Assembly: GCA_932521025.1 (NCBI GenBank)
Contig: OW051469.1
Coordinates: forward strand, 8,072,398 to 8,136,397
Source: Oscheius onirici
Taxonomy: Eukaryota; Nematoda; Chromadorea; Rhabditida; Rhabditidae
Direction: 5' to 3'
DNA length: 64,000 nucleotides
Each line of letters begins with the position of its first letter. Positions within the stretch are counted from its first letter, which is position 1. Under the pieces are notes generated by a model that worked only from the letters and a program-made list of their open reading frames with translations, was not told the DNA's origin and searched no databases. Shown in pieces: positions 1 through 11,031 of this stretch. The position numbers were made by a program, and so were the translations under genes.

Positions 1-1192
1 AACAAGGACGGCAGCCTCGTCGATGCTGAGAGCGTTCTCAAGGTTTGTTTTTAGTTCGTTTTCCCAAAAAATGTGAAGAAATAGTGCGCAATACATAGTC
101 ACGGGCATCGAAAACATATTGTGTTTCACAACTTTACATGTTTTTGAAAAAATTCTTGAAATTTTATGAGAAACGGCTTCTCGGAAAGAAAATCTACTCG
201 ATTTCGTAACATTTTGATGTGCCTGGTGTTTTGCTTCGTCCTGATGAGTGAAATCCACCTAAAATCTCGGAGAAGGGAGAAATGTTTCCACTCGGAGCGA
301 AAATATTACTGCTCTCACAACCTATGACGTTTGGTCAGCTGAATTTCTTCGCACAAAACAAATTTCACTTAAAATCTACCTAAATCTTAGCAAATCTTTC
401 GCCTGCATCTGTTGACCTAAAATATGTTGCTTGCTCGCACTTCCGTTGACTGAAACCGAACCCAAAATTTGTAGACGGATGTGTTTCTGACGCAAATTCG
501 GTTTCCGCTCGGAAAACCATAGAGATCATTGTAACAAAATAAATTGCAGGACAAGATTGTCGCCCTGTACTTCTCGGCCCACTGGTGTCCTCCCTGCCGT
601 CAGTTCACCCCGGTGCTCAAGGACTTCCACGCTGATCTCAAGGAAGCCGGTGAGGATTTTGAGGTCGTCTTCGTCTCCTTCGATCGCTCCGAGTCCGATC
701 TGAAGAAGTATCTCGCCGAGTGCCACGGAGACTGGTTCCATGTGCCCTTTGGAAATGAGAAAATCCAGTAAGTTTTGGTGCTTTTTTAGTTTTAAATTTT
801 CGAGGATTTCGCACAAAAGTACAAAAGTAAGAGAAAAATAAGCAAACTCGTGTTGTTTGTGCACCAATCGAGCACGCTACCACTGCGCCATGGAAAAATA
901 AGCTGCCTGAAAATAGACGAAAGAAGAGAAACTACCAAAGCATTTCGTGTCGAGAGTCCTGCTCCTATTTATCTATCTTGAGCGCTGAATCGAACCTATT
1001 GAGGAAATGGAATTACGGTTTTCCGTCACAGACTGAAATGAATTTTCCAGGGAGCTGGCCAAGAAATTCGACGTGAGTGGCATTCCGGCCCTGATCATCG
1101 TCAAGCCCGATGGAACCGTCGTGACCAAGAACGGCCGCAACGACGTCCAGAACAAGCCCCCGAAATCGGCTCTGAACGGATGGAAGGCCTAA
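1..1192 (+). CDS. Nucleoredoxin-like / tryparedoxin-like thioredoxin protein (5' end outside window)
   Basis: This is the 3' part of a thioredoxin-fold oxidoreductase gene, probably cytosolic or nuclear. Exons are 1-42, 550-767 and 1051-1192. The phases match: the second exon ends CA and the third starts with G. The middle exon encodes a beta strand followed by the WCPPCRQF redox site, then a helix and strand ending in VVFVSFDRS. That spacing is typical of the tryparedoxin/nucleoredoxin branch rather than classical thioredoxin, which has WCGPC. The last exon carries the conserved cis-proline region, SGIPALIIVKPDG. The first exon reads NKDGSLVDAESVLK, which matches the strand before the active site, so only a short N-terminus is missing. 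An AATAAA lies 70 bp after the stop. The family assignment is firm. The substrate is unknown. Confidence 0.9.
862..893 (-). other. tRNA 5'-half-like remnant (A box/D arm) in an intron
   Basis: Read on the minus strand, this stretch begins CCATGGCGCAGTGGTAGCG. That contains a good polymerase III A box (TGGCGCAGTGG) and a D-arm-like sequence. No matching B box, anticodon stem or acceptor stem follows at the right distance. It therefore looks like a tRNA-derived fragment inside the last intron of the nucleoredoxin-like gene, not a functional tRNA gene. Confidence 0.35.
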
Positions 1193-1261
1193 GAAGATTC
1201 GTCTTCTTCTCCAATTATCCCCGTAACTTTTTCCGCCTATCTAAAATTCTGTACTTCTATA

Positions 1262-1267
1262 AATAAA
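1262..1267 (+). terminator. Poly(A) signal of the nucleoredoxin-like gene
   Basis: AATAAA lies 70 bp downstream of the TAA stop, the usual nematode 3'UTR length. The next gene starts about 160 bp later on the same strand, so the two genes are closely spaced and could be co-transcribed. Confidence 0.7.
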
Positions 1268-1423
1268 TCTGTGTAGTGTATGTTGTTCTGTACGGACGCC
1301 CGCGAAAGAACTTTTCTTGCACCCACAGTCAGGCATCGATTTCTCTCTCATTCTCTCCTCTGTTCTGTCACTTTCGGCCGTATCATTTCACTCCCGCGCC
1401 GTCGACAAAAGAAGAAGGTAACC

Positions 1424-4400
1424 ATGGACAACGACGAGGAGCAATTGCCGTTTATTGATACGGACAGGAGCATTTATTCGACGACGGGAAATGCAAAAGG
1501 TAGGGAAAATATGTTGAACCTGTGTTTGTGGTGATCAACGGGGTAATTTACAATTTTGTTTACAAAAACCGTTTATTTTGATATGGCTTCAACATGTTTT
1601 TTTGCCAGCAGCAAAAATTTGCCGATCCTAACCGGAAAAATAAAATATGAAAGGTTCTGTGCTTGTGATTACCAGTGCATTTTACCAAGCTGTTAGCAAA
1701 AATAGCATGTTTTGACTTGTTTTCAGCATGTTTTTGTTACCACCATCTAAAATAAAAAGGACACGTGTTTTTACGAGGTGAAAACAGGACTACGAGCGTT
1801 CTGATATATTGTTTTGTTTATGATATGAGGGCTTGGAAGAAGACGAAAATTTGAATGTTTCCCTTGAAAAATAGCGGAAACAGCAGAAAAGGTAATATCT
1901 TCGAGAAGTGGCTCATTATTGCTAGTTTCAACGGAGTTACAACGGTGAAGATTTGGTAGATATTAATTTCGGAAGAGTTTTACAATTGGATAGATGCCGC
2001 CTTTTAGTTAAAAAACTCTGAAACGTGCAAAGCAGACATGGCTAACGGGCCGGGCCTGGCCTGAAAAGCTCGGCCCGCGGGGAAATTTTGGAAAAAGGGG
2101 GTGTTTTTTTTTAACCAAAATTTGAATTTTTTCTTCATTTGTAGTAAAAAAAAAAAGGGTTCAGCAAAATGTAACAATATTATTATTCTTTGATTTAGTT
2201 CTAGAATGCGCTAAAATGCACTATAATATGACCAGCTTCATTTTTGGTCCGATCCCGGTCCGACGGCCAAGTCTGGGGACCGGGCCTGAAATCTCCGGCC
2301 CGGCCCGGAGCCATGTCTAGTGTAAAGAACGCAAGTCTGAAAAACCGTCGGGCACGTTAGTCAACATTTGCTCGTCATCATGAAAAAAAAAGAAAACAGG
2401 AGAAATAGACGAAAAGTGCACAAAAAATTTGAATTGGTACTAACCCGCGCCAAAACCGCTGGCTTGCCAGATCGAACTGAGGCGCCTGCTGCAGTACAAC
2501 CAAATATTCTGCATGCAATTCAGCGTACGGAAACTTTCGCCGCGGATTTAAATGCACCAAAATTCAACGTTTTCCGACAGTTTTTTTTTCCACTGAGTAT
2601 TCCTAGCTCTATAAATTGCTACTGCTTTGCCAAAATAGCGTTTTTTTATTCTGCAAAACATCGACAATGTCGAAAATTTTATGTGCAAAAGCTGTTGTCG
2701 CAATTTGCAAGAACCTCGATCAAATCTGACTCATCCTCGACCACTAACAATCTTCAGTGTCCCCCTCTCTCCGACCTCAAGGTCGGGACAATTTTCGCAG
2801 TCAAAAAGCAGCAATGTCGACCCCGTTTTTCGACCGCACTGAACGCCCTCCAGCCATTGATTTTCTATAGCTTTCATTCCTTTTCAATAACACACGGTCG
2901 TGTTCAAGTGGTCTCTCTGTGAGTCACGAACGTACATAATTGTGGCCGGTGACGCGTATGAAACCAGAAAATCCCAGATCCTCTAGATTATACTAGAGGG
3001 CTATTTTCCGGACAAACAGCCCAAAAGAGTCTTGTTTTGGCTGTCTTCTGGTGGTTAGAGTCTTATCTTCTTGACCTCATGGTACCGTCTGTACGCCCAC
3101 TTTTGTTCTGTGACAGTGATTGTTCTCCAAATTCATTTCAAAATCTCCGATTTTTTTCTAGAAGAGCCGTAAAATTGCACGGTTTGTTCAAGAACTGGAT
3201 CCAGTCTTTCCACATCTGTTCTATATTTTCTCCAGCCCAAAATCCAATAGTTTTCCTGTCCGTGGCTGAACTACAACCTTTCGTTCGTTGCTGAAAGTCA
3301 CTCTTTAATTTTTGTCTATTCAAAACAAACCTTGTAAATGTAGAAGTTTGGAAGACAGGTGACAGTTAGTCTGGCTCTATATCGTAAGATTCCGGTAAAG
3401 AAAATGTCCTCGATCTCTATCACCTAAACTTTTGCTCTCTTTTCCATGAGCAGGACTTACCTTTGCTTCCTTAGCCGCCCCCACAATAGCCGATAGTGAT
3501 TGAGCCGTGATTATGTAGAAACATCCATTGACATACCAAGGGTGTTTCTCTGGTTCGTAGAAAGTTTTTGGGACAAAGAAGAGGCTGTTCTCGTCTCTTA
3601 CCACTTTGATATCCGTGTAGACATGACCAAATATGATGTTGGGAGACGTCTGTGTGCTCAATAGCTCCAGAACCTGAAAGGTTTTACACAGAGAGTCTGG
3701 AAAGTTCCGTCTCTCAGTCGCTCCATCTCTAAGTCTCTGTCTATCTGCCTCCCTACCTTGTTAACATTGAAAATCACATCCCTGTCCACCTTGATCACAT
3801 GGGCCTCTGGATAAGCTTTGGAGATGACCCGAAAAGCCATCAGTAACTTGTAGACCAGTCCGCGATAAGTATCTTTAGCCTTCACAATTAGCAGATCCAT
3901 GTACTTTTGTTGCTCTCGAACCAGACATCCGAGATCGTTCTCATCATTTCCTACCAAGAAAATTGGTGTAACTGTGCCGTTCTGAAAGTCTTTTTGGATC
4001 TCTCTGTTTGACCACCTACTTTTATTACTGGGTCATCACGGCTCGCCCAACTTCTTCTTATTTCCACGCGTTCTTTGTAATCGATGTTACTGGTGAGACA
4101 GAGACAAATTATTTTGGTTTCTTCTGGGATTTTAGGTCGTTGCAGGATCCATCTAAATAAGTGAGTGAGTGAGATAGAGAGACCTACTCTTCGGGATCCT
4201 TGCTCAAAATCAGATCATAAAATGTTTGATTCGGGTAGTGAACACCCTCAGCACTCCTGTTCCTAGCCTCTGTTCTTCTCTTGCAAGTTTTTGTCAATAA
4301 CTCTTCTTCAACCTCTCCGTCATACCTCTTTGGTTTTTCCTTGAAAATGATTGTGAAGTAGACGAAGAGGCAAATTCCTGCTGAAGAAAAGTTTGACTAG

Positions 4401-7400
4401 TTGAAATGGAAACAGTCTACCGATAGTTTTAGAGGTTCTGGTGTAGAAGGACATGGTTCTGGCTGGATATTTTTCCAAGGTGGCAAATCAGAAATTGCAG
4501 CCAGCTGTGCATACATGTGATTTTGCTGGCTTCGGGATATCATCCAGGCCTTATTTAAGCTATTTTCCAAACGAAAATCAGCAAAGTTCAAGCTTAAAAC
4601 TTTTCGGAACTTGTGATGTTTGTAGTCAGAGTCATTTCTCATTCAAAAAGTGATGATCGTATTCAGTGATCGACCGGTTTGCCCCTTTCAGCCCCGGCCA
4701 ATCCCTCGACAGAGTCAGTTCCTCTCTCATATTTGCAGGAATTGATCTGATCATCTGTACATTCTCTTCCTTCCCCTCTCTCGTCAACAGCTCCTTTCCT
4801 TATGTTTGCCATCAGCTGCAGTCGCTCTTCGTATTCTCGAGGCTCAATTGGGGCGCATCGATTGACCACCACATTTGTATCTTTTGCCGTGCTATTTCCA
4901 GCATGGACTTGGCGCGTAATATTCCATGGTCTGGGAACAGAAATGACGTAGAAATCGCCGAGATCATCCCTGGGCAGCCATATAAAATTGGCACAGCAGA
5001 GCTTTCCCCTCTTTTTTCAGTACTCTGAATTATCTGATAGTTTCCTTTCTGTCATTCTCATTGTCTTTCATTCTCTCTCCGTCCCTCTAATGAAACCAGG
5101 TGAACTCTGCCTAGCCTCGACAAATAATTTTCTAGTCTCATGACTACATTGACTTTATCATCTTTCACAATATGAGAGGCTACAGACAACAAAACGTAGG
5201 CTAATGAGCCGAGACAAGCGACAGATTGTTTGTCTGGGAGCAAGGGGAACTGTTTATTCTGGAGGGCAGCTGATGTTTTTTTTGATATCTTTCTGTTGCT
5301 TTCTATCTTCCCAAGTTATCAGTTATCTGTTGAGTCTGGACAGTATTTCCCGCATTTCTAGACGGACAGTCCAAAAATAGAAGCACTTGTTTCATATCAG
5401 TACCTTAAACTGTTGACACTGTTTTTGTTCAAAACATTTCCCATCACTTGCCACTACCATTTTTGAAACCGTATGTTTGGCGCTGAACAGTTTCATGTCC
5501 TCTCTCTCCCCTGCTGCGTCTGGCCAAATCCAACAAATGACCGCCGCGTGCTACTGCCAGCATGACTCAGCTTTGTTTCCTTTCACTTTTGCTGGCTCAC
5601 CTCTTTTCGATGAAATCCTCAACATAACTCTCAGTGATCCAATTCTTTCCAAGTTAGAGTAAAACTTCGAGTAAGCAAGCAACCGAAGCACGCGACGAAT
5701 GGTTGAATTTAGAGAAATGGTTGAAAATAGCGAAGTATTCTAGAAGACTTCTTGAGTCCATAAAGTTCATATATCTAAAGAACTGAGTAGAAATTTCTTT
5801 TACTCTTTGGTTTTTAGTCCTATCTATATAAATACTCGCATCGAAATAAATCAATTTTGAACGCTAGTTCGTTGGAGCATTTAAAACATTCAAGAAATTA
5901 AAGAGACACTTGCTGATCCCAGTAATGTATCGAGAACAAACTGTGTACTATAATTGTTCACGTCTCTCCAATTTCCCTTTAGTTATTGAAAGCTAATACA
6001 AGATATTAAAAGTCTCCCCTGTCTCAAATGTTTACTGAATGCCTACTGGCATTGAGGAAGAGACGACTCACTGTGTCCATTTGCTCAACGGTAATACTTC
6101 CCGGATTGCCCGAGAGAGACTGTTTACCTCCCGGAGTTCATTCACCTGACTCTCTCCGTTCTTTCCTCGATGTTTGATGGTCAAAAGAGCTCGACTGGGT
6201 TAATTGCCAGAGCCATGGCTCTCACATGCGTAGTCGCGTTGCCATAACAAATGTCCCGAGCCTGCCGCGCACACATCTTTTACGTAGCCTTTTCTATTAT
6301 CATATTTTTTTTAAAAATTCATTTTTTTCAGAAAAAAGTCTTATGCTCCCAGAGCTGGAAAACTGTGACCTGGACGACGAGCGGATACGACGGCCATCCT
6401 CTACTAGGAGCTGTCCAGAAAGGTAATTTTAGATTTTTGCTAAATAAATCAGTGTTTTCAGTTTGGCATCGAAAGCTGCTAGTAGAGCTGCAGCCAGTAG
6501 ACGGTCTTTTAATGAGACTGGGATTGGACGCCGGTTGCAGCCGTTTGTTCACAGGTAATTGACTGGAACCAGTCCGGATTGACTCTATGTCTCTCTCTTT
6601 GTCTCTGTCTCTTTGAACTATCTATTCAGAGCCCTTCCTGGCGGTCTGGAGAGAATCAGTGAAGATTTTATCTCAACAGTAGAGGTGGACGACAAGCCAG
6701 TGGCTCCTCCTCGTCCCAACCGACTCTCCCAACTAGTCCAGCAAGACTCATCCAGTCCTCGCGACATCGTCTCTCCAACGTTGTCAGAAAAGTCCGTCGT
6801 CGAGAGGATAGAAGCTGCTCTACACCACAATTACTACGTCATAGCCTACAGTATCATCATAATCGCGGTTAGACGGCTGTAATTTGCCTAATTTTGTTGT
6901 TTTCAGTACCTCGTCGGCTTTACGGAGTATTTATACCTCCGATTAGTTTCTTTACTGGCTCCCGATCGAACTTTCCATCATCCCGGCTGTGCTGACAAGC
7001 AGGATAGACGTGTCGGAAAAGACGGTTTCCACTATGGGATCAGTATTGGAGCATTCTTGGCCATTGCATTATTTCAACTCATTGTGAGTTCTTGGGAGAC
7101 ATAGAGGGCATTTAAAATTTCTAGTGCTTCTTCGGCTTGACCATTTCCGAGAACTGGACAAAATGTGACGACAGTGTGAATGTAGAGCCGTTTCGGGAAC
7201 AATTTGCTGCCAACATTCGAGCCCTCATCAGCAAGACCATGTACCGGGTCTTTCGTGAGTTTCCAAACATTTTTTAGAGAACTGACCAAAATTGTGTGAA
7301 CAGTCCTGAGACCAAATCAAGTTTGGTAGGAAAGTCAAATAAAAGTGTACCGCTTGTTCTGACAGATAGGTCTATTTTTAGGATAGAAATGGTGCCAAAC

Positions 7401-8070
7401 CTTCAGCTTACGTACTTTTCGTTACGTAAAGTTGCGTACGACAAATATAGTGGAAATTCGAATAAAATAGCTCTGCCGCGCGTACGCAATTTCTCGTCAA
7501 TTAAAAATATATACGGTGAAGATTTGGCACGCGCTATACAGTAGTTTGGCTTGAAATATTGGACAGGTTACTGTCATTTTATCCTCAAAAGAACTGGATC
7601 CCAATCAGGACTTGTATTAGAGACGACCCTATTTGGATTCAGTTCATATACTCTTCCCCAGCCAAAAACTTTCTCAAAGTAGTCATTTTCAGTCTGCTAC
7701 GGGATTTGCTCCTTCATCAACTGCAGCATCATCTTCTACATGGTTGGAATTCAAGACTCTCTCGGAGACACTGTCAGTACCGTCTTTCTTTACGTCTTCG
7801 ACGCCGTCGTTATACTCTACTTTATTGCCTTTCCACTGACGACAATCGTCTACCATCCTCAGGTGCACTGCTTCAGAAAGTTTGTTTTTCCCATCTTATT
7901 TCACTTGAAGATTGTTCAGACGCCGAAACCCTCCTCCTGATCTTGTCCCTCCCAACATTCCGGCTCCTAACGGTCGTTCTCAAAGCAGTACATTGGAAAG
8001 CACCATCTCTGGTCTGGAGGAATACGTTCAGAGTCCTCGAAGGCCCACCAGAACAACTACAGTAGTCTAG
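1424..8070 (+). CDS. Unrecognised four-pass membrane protein (380 aa)
   Basis: Inferred exons are 1424-1499, 6332-6422, 6462-6554, 6630-6867, 6907-7083, 7125-7254, 7693-7879 and 7920-8070. All phases match and give 380 aa. The N-terminal ~160 residues are hydrophilic, with a Ser/Arg-rich stretch and a PPRPNR segment. Four hydrophobic segments follow: around [55 protein letters not shown] and [17 protein letters not shown]. The C-terminal tail is polar and Pro/Ser/Thr-rich. I do not recognise the family; it looks nematode-specific. The first exon is joined to the rest only by phase (one chance in three) and by the lack of another start near 6.3 kb. The 4.8-kb first intron contains a minus-strand GT31 gene. 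The other exons are well supported. Confidence 0.7.
2033..2319. mobile_element. hAT-like MITE (287 bp) with 8-bp target duplication
   Basis: The left end starts cAGACATGGCTaacGGGCCGGGCC and the right end is its approximate reverse complement, finishing CCCGGAGCCATGTCTA. The element is flanked by gtgcaaag (2025-2032) and gtgtaaag (2320-2327), an 8-bp direct repeat with one mismatch. Eight-bp duplications are the hAT-superfamily signature. There is no coding capacity. It lies in the long first intron of the four-pass membrane protein gene. Confidence 0.7.
3138..4454 (-). CDS. GT31-family (beta-1,3-galactosyltransferase-like) type II Golgi glycosyltransferase, 347 aa
   Basis: Exons, in order of transcription, are 4421-4454, 4188-4380, 4020-4152, 3757-3981, 3461-3673, 3331-3423 and 3138-3290. 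All are phase-compatible and give 347 aa. A short cytoplasmic tail ([10 protein letters not shown]) is followed by one membrane anchor ([13 protein letters not shown]) and a stem, the normal layout of a Golgi glycosyltransferase. Family motifs in order are the EIRRSWA segment, the helix before the metal site, a DRD sequence in the DxD position ([11 protein letters not shown]), a WYVNGCFY segment and the EDIFFTGIL block. The start is chosen because the other open ATG upstream (4642) is out of phase with the anchor exon. Family members extend glycan chains with UDP-sugars. The acceptor cannot be told. The whole gene appears to lie inside an intron of the plus-strand gene. Confidence 0.85.
4455..6331. 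other. Non-coding remainder of the large first intron
   Basis: No exon, RNA gene or element is supported here. Short open frames on both strands lack splice continuity and codon bias. The stretch 4455-4700 should hold the promoter of the nested GT31 gene. Confidence 0.5.
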
Positions 8071-8454
8071 GTTTTATTGTTACCGTATCTCCTAAGAAGA
8101 GTCCATTCGTTACCAGGGGTGTGTGAGAATGCTTGCTTTAACTTTAAATGACGAAGACCATAGGAGTTGGTGCGCTACTCTTGAATTACTGTACTTTCAC
8201 ACATCCCTTCTCGCCACTTCCTGTTAAATTTTCGGGTCTAAAACATGATTTTCCAACTTAGGTATGTTTTGAAGAGTTGTAACTGTTGATCTGGGCTACA
8301 ACTTTGCAGAACATCAAAAAGGCGGAAAATCGTGTTTTGGACCCAAAAAGTGACGGGAATCATTACTTCGTGTCAATTCTATGCACCGATCTCTATCCCT
8401 TATCCAAACCAAAACTGTGTGTGATCGCATTTACGTGTACTTTTAATGTGATTT

Positions 8455-8460
8455 AATAAA
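8455..8460 (+). terminator. Candidate poly(A) signal of the four-pass membrane protein gene
   Basis: AATAAA lies 385 bp after the TAG stop at 8070. It is the first good match downstream and would imply a longish 3'UTR. Confidence 0.4.
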
Positions 8461-8749
8461 AGTTTCTTCCGGTTACTCTGCCCTTTTTTCTCGGAGTTAG
8501 TCCCTCACGACAAGCCAAAACTGTTGTCCTTTCCTGCTTCACACTTTCTTGATTGATTGCCGTTTAGTGTCCTTTCCCACGGCGTGTTTTTCTACTGCAA
8601 TCTCTAATCACTTCTCATCAAAAGTTACCGCGCTTCTCTCGTCTACTAAAAAAGTTGTGTCATTAACAGGTTCTTCGTCCCCTCTTTTCTTACGAGGTGT
8701 TAGATCAGCCGCAATATCGGACCTCATCATCGAGGGTCATACGGGGGGA

Positions 8750-9061
8750 TCTGAAAGGCGCCGGCTGACGATTATCTTGTCAGTCTGACCCGCGAAGACC
8801 TTTCACGAAGATGTCGTAAATTAGGGAAAGGCAAACGGTACAGTTGTAGTCTTGTAGGGGGCATAGAATCTGACAGAGAGACGAAGGACATTTCCGATAG
8901 CTATATTGAGGCAGGACGTACTCGGATTCCTCTCTCTACTGGCAGTTTCCAAATCAAGAGACAAGCTCATTCCATTATGAGGGAATTGGATTCCAATGGG
9001 ATGATGAGTTCTCGTCAATACTGTCTCAAACTATTGCATAACCCGAGTGGCAACTTGTCCT
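8750..9061 (+). other. Orphan open frame without a start, possible exon or coding relic
   Basis: A frame of about 100 codons runs from the stop at 8748 to TGA at 9059. It has a balanced, protein-like composition, including a basic KLGKGKR segment and IKRQAHSIMRELDSNGMM. There is no ATG near its 5' end, and no convincing upstream exon was found in 8.1-8.7 kb. A second short frame starts at 9080 (ATG TCT CAA). I do not recognise it. It may be a real exon of an unannotated gene, a decayed gene, or chance. The rest of 8071-9576 shows nothing else. Confidence 0.25.
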
Positions 9062-9576
9062 GAATACTCGGTTTCCTCGATGTCTCAAGCTCTTCGAATC
9101 AAGAATCACAGCTCTTTCAGATGTAAGCTGGAGCGGATAGGTAACTCTATACTGGTGATTGCCAAGTCAAGAGCCTGGTTCTCTTCGTGTAGGCAACGGC
9201 AATGACTTTCGTGGCATCCGGACTCAAGCTCTATTGTTTGTTCCTCTCTGTTCTCGATTGGGACATTCACACGCTGCTCTCTGACATGACTGGCTGGCAT
9301 TTCACTCGACAGGACAATAGCGGTTTCCTCAGTCTTCACATAGCAATAGACTAGGATGTAGACGATGTCGTGGTAAAGCTACTGGACTCTTCGATTGGGA
9401 CAGCTTCCTTTGGTGGACAATAGACTTCGAAAGACAATTATTTGTTTGTAACTTTTTAGAAACTTTCAAATGTGTACTTTTTTAAAATTTGAATCAATTA
9501 AGAAAACTTCTGTTTGCTTTTAAAAGAAACTTTCAAAGGGCAATTTCAACGCTTTCTTCGCAGCAAGTGGTCAGCG

Positions 9577-10604
9577 ATGGCTGCTCCTCCAAACAGTAAG
9601 TCTACTGTCTCTACTTATTGCCAACTTTCAGCTCCCTACTCTCTGAGCCGCGCAACCTTCTCCACGGATCCACCGACTGAGCGCGAGACTCTCAAGAAGA
9701 AGTGGAAAATGGTCCAGGAGACAAGAAGCCAAAAGAGTCCGCCTCCGCCGCAGCCACCGCAGTCGGCCGAGAAGGAAAAAGAAAAGGTCCAGACGGCCAA
9801 GGAGGCAAGTCAGAAGAGCCAGAGCAAGAAGAAAGTGGACTCGAAGACGAAGTCGTCCACTTCGTCGAACAAAAGGAGTCAGAAGAAGAAGAGGTCCAGC
9901 GCGTCGAAGAGGAAGGACCCGTCGAAGAGACGGGACTCGAGCCAGAAGCCGATCGCTTCGAAGGAGAACGAAGCCGGGCCGGTCGAGGAGAATGAGAAGA
10001 GGAACTGGAAGAAGAAAGCTGCCGAAGGATTCCAGCTCCACAAGGTCGCCGTCATCGTCTCCCTCATTCTCCAGCTCGGCTTGACGTTCTACATCATGTC
10101 CGAACTGATCAAGGCGTCCGGACCTGTCCTGCTCTTTCTGGTCGGAGCCATGGTCGGCCTGCTGCCTTCGCTCTTCTTCACGGTCAAGGTCATCTTCTCC
10201 CGCTCCAAGATCTGGCTTCTTCTTGGCGGACTCGACGCCGTTCTGCTGATGGGACTGGCTCTGACTGTCCTGATCATCCAGACGCAGAAGGACTACTCCA
10301 AGATGGAGGAGAAGGAGGAACAGGAGACGAAGTTCATCCAGCGTCTGTCCGCCGTCACCATCATTGTCATGGTTAGTTCTGTCTCTGTCTCTCTGTTCAA
10401 TGAATCCATGTTCAGGTCTGTCATGTGTTGGCCATTGGAAACCACTTCTACTACACAAAGTGGGGAAGCAAGAAGGATGCCGACGAGGAGGAAGGCCACC
10501 GCCACGCGAAGAAGAAGGAGTCGAAAAGGACCACGGTCGGAACCGAAGCTCCTCGTCCCAACAGCCGTCAAATGACCTACATGGTCGAAGCTGGCCAGAT
10601 CTAA
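9577..10604 (+). CDS. Four-pass membrane protein with long Lys/Ser-rich cytoplasmic N-terminus (315 aa)
   Basis: Exons are 9577-9595, 9632-10371 and 10416-10604, giving 315 aa. Residues ~25-160 are extremely rich in Lys, Ser and Glu with runs such as KKKRSSASKRK, so this part is probably disordered. Four hydrophobic segments follow, roughly VAVIVSLILQLGLTFYIM, PVLLFLVGAMVGLLPSLFF, WLLLGGLDAVLLMGLALTV and IIVMVCHVLAIGNHFYY, and then a polar basic tail. The layout is MARVEL/tetraspan-like, but no diagnostic motif is visible. The ATG at 9577 is chosen because the 36-bp intron after codon 6 restores the frame into the long exon. Codon use is strongly biased to C/G-ending codons, which suggests high expression. 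AATAAA is at 10656. Confidence 0.85.
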
Positions 10605-10655
10605 CCCGGTCTCATTCAGTTCTCTCTCACATATTGTCTCTGTAATATTCCAGAC

Positions 10656-10661
10656 AATAAA
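10656..10661 (+). terminator. Poly(A) signal
   Basis: AATAAA lies 52 bp after the TAA stop of the Lys-rich membrane protein gene and 26 bp before a MITE. Confidence 0.7.
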
Positions 10662-10686
10662 CCCATTTGGTTTTTACCATGTCTAC

Positions 10687-10823
10687 TATACTTGGGCGAC
10701 TCGACTCGAGCAGAGTCGAGCTCGATTTGAGCCACGACTCGGCTCGACTCGACATGGCCCACGACTCGGGTCGATCCAGAACTCGGCTCGTGACTCGACT
10801 TTTCGACTCGACGCGTAAGTATA
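10687..10823. mobile_element. Small hAT-like MITE (137 bp) filled with GACTCG repeats
   Basis: The ends are inverted: TATACTTGGGCG on the left, and TATACTTACGCG as the reverse complement of the right end. The element is flanked on both sides by a perfect 8-bp direct repeat, atgtctac (10679-10686 and 10824-10831). The interior is a degenerate array of GACTCG/CGAGTC hexamers in both orientations, able to form many hairpins. It is immediately downstream of the poly(A) signal of the preceding gene. Confidence 0.75.
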
Positions 10824-11031
10824 ATGTCTACCCTTTTAATCAATTTTTGTGTCCAATTTAATATACGAAGAAAAGCCTGGTGAAAGGCTCTTGAACGTGG
10901 TAGAAATATAGTGGAAGTAGAACAGAAAAAGACATTACTCGTATCCTACGGTTGACCAACTGTAGGTATGAAGATCTAATGGAGTCCTAATTAAAACTAC
11001 CATGCACAGAAAGAAGAAAAGCATAAACAGA

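Noticed and set aside
2368-2922. 184-codon open frame on the plus strand
   Set aside because: It lies in the long intron beside a MITE, with A/T-driven composition (many Lys, Phe and Ser), no codon bias like neighbouring genes and no splice context. Probably a chance opening.
4397-4642. 81-codon minus-strand frame with ATG as alternative start of the GT31 gene
   Set aside because: It ends at phase 0 at the donor and would run into a stop in the membrane-anchor exon. The short [10 protein letters not shown] exon fits the phase exactly.
7426-7500. Inverted TTGCGTACG ... CGTACGCAA in an intron
   Set aside because: Very short and imperfect beyond the 9-bp core, with no duplication at the ends. 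Not enough to call an element.
7559-8065. 168-codon plus-strand frame
   Set aside because: It covers the last two exons of the four-pass membrane protein in the wrong frame. The spliced frame with a 40-bp intron gives hydrophobic segments and a sensible tail.
9628-10458. 276-codon minus-strand frame
   Set aside because: It is the antisense shadow of the strongly G/C-ending-codon exon of the Lys-rich membrane protein. Its Leu/Asp/Arg-rich sequence is the mirror of Lys/Glu codons.
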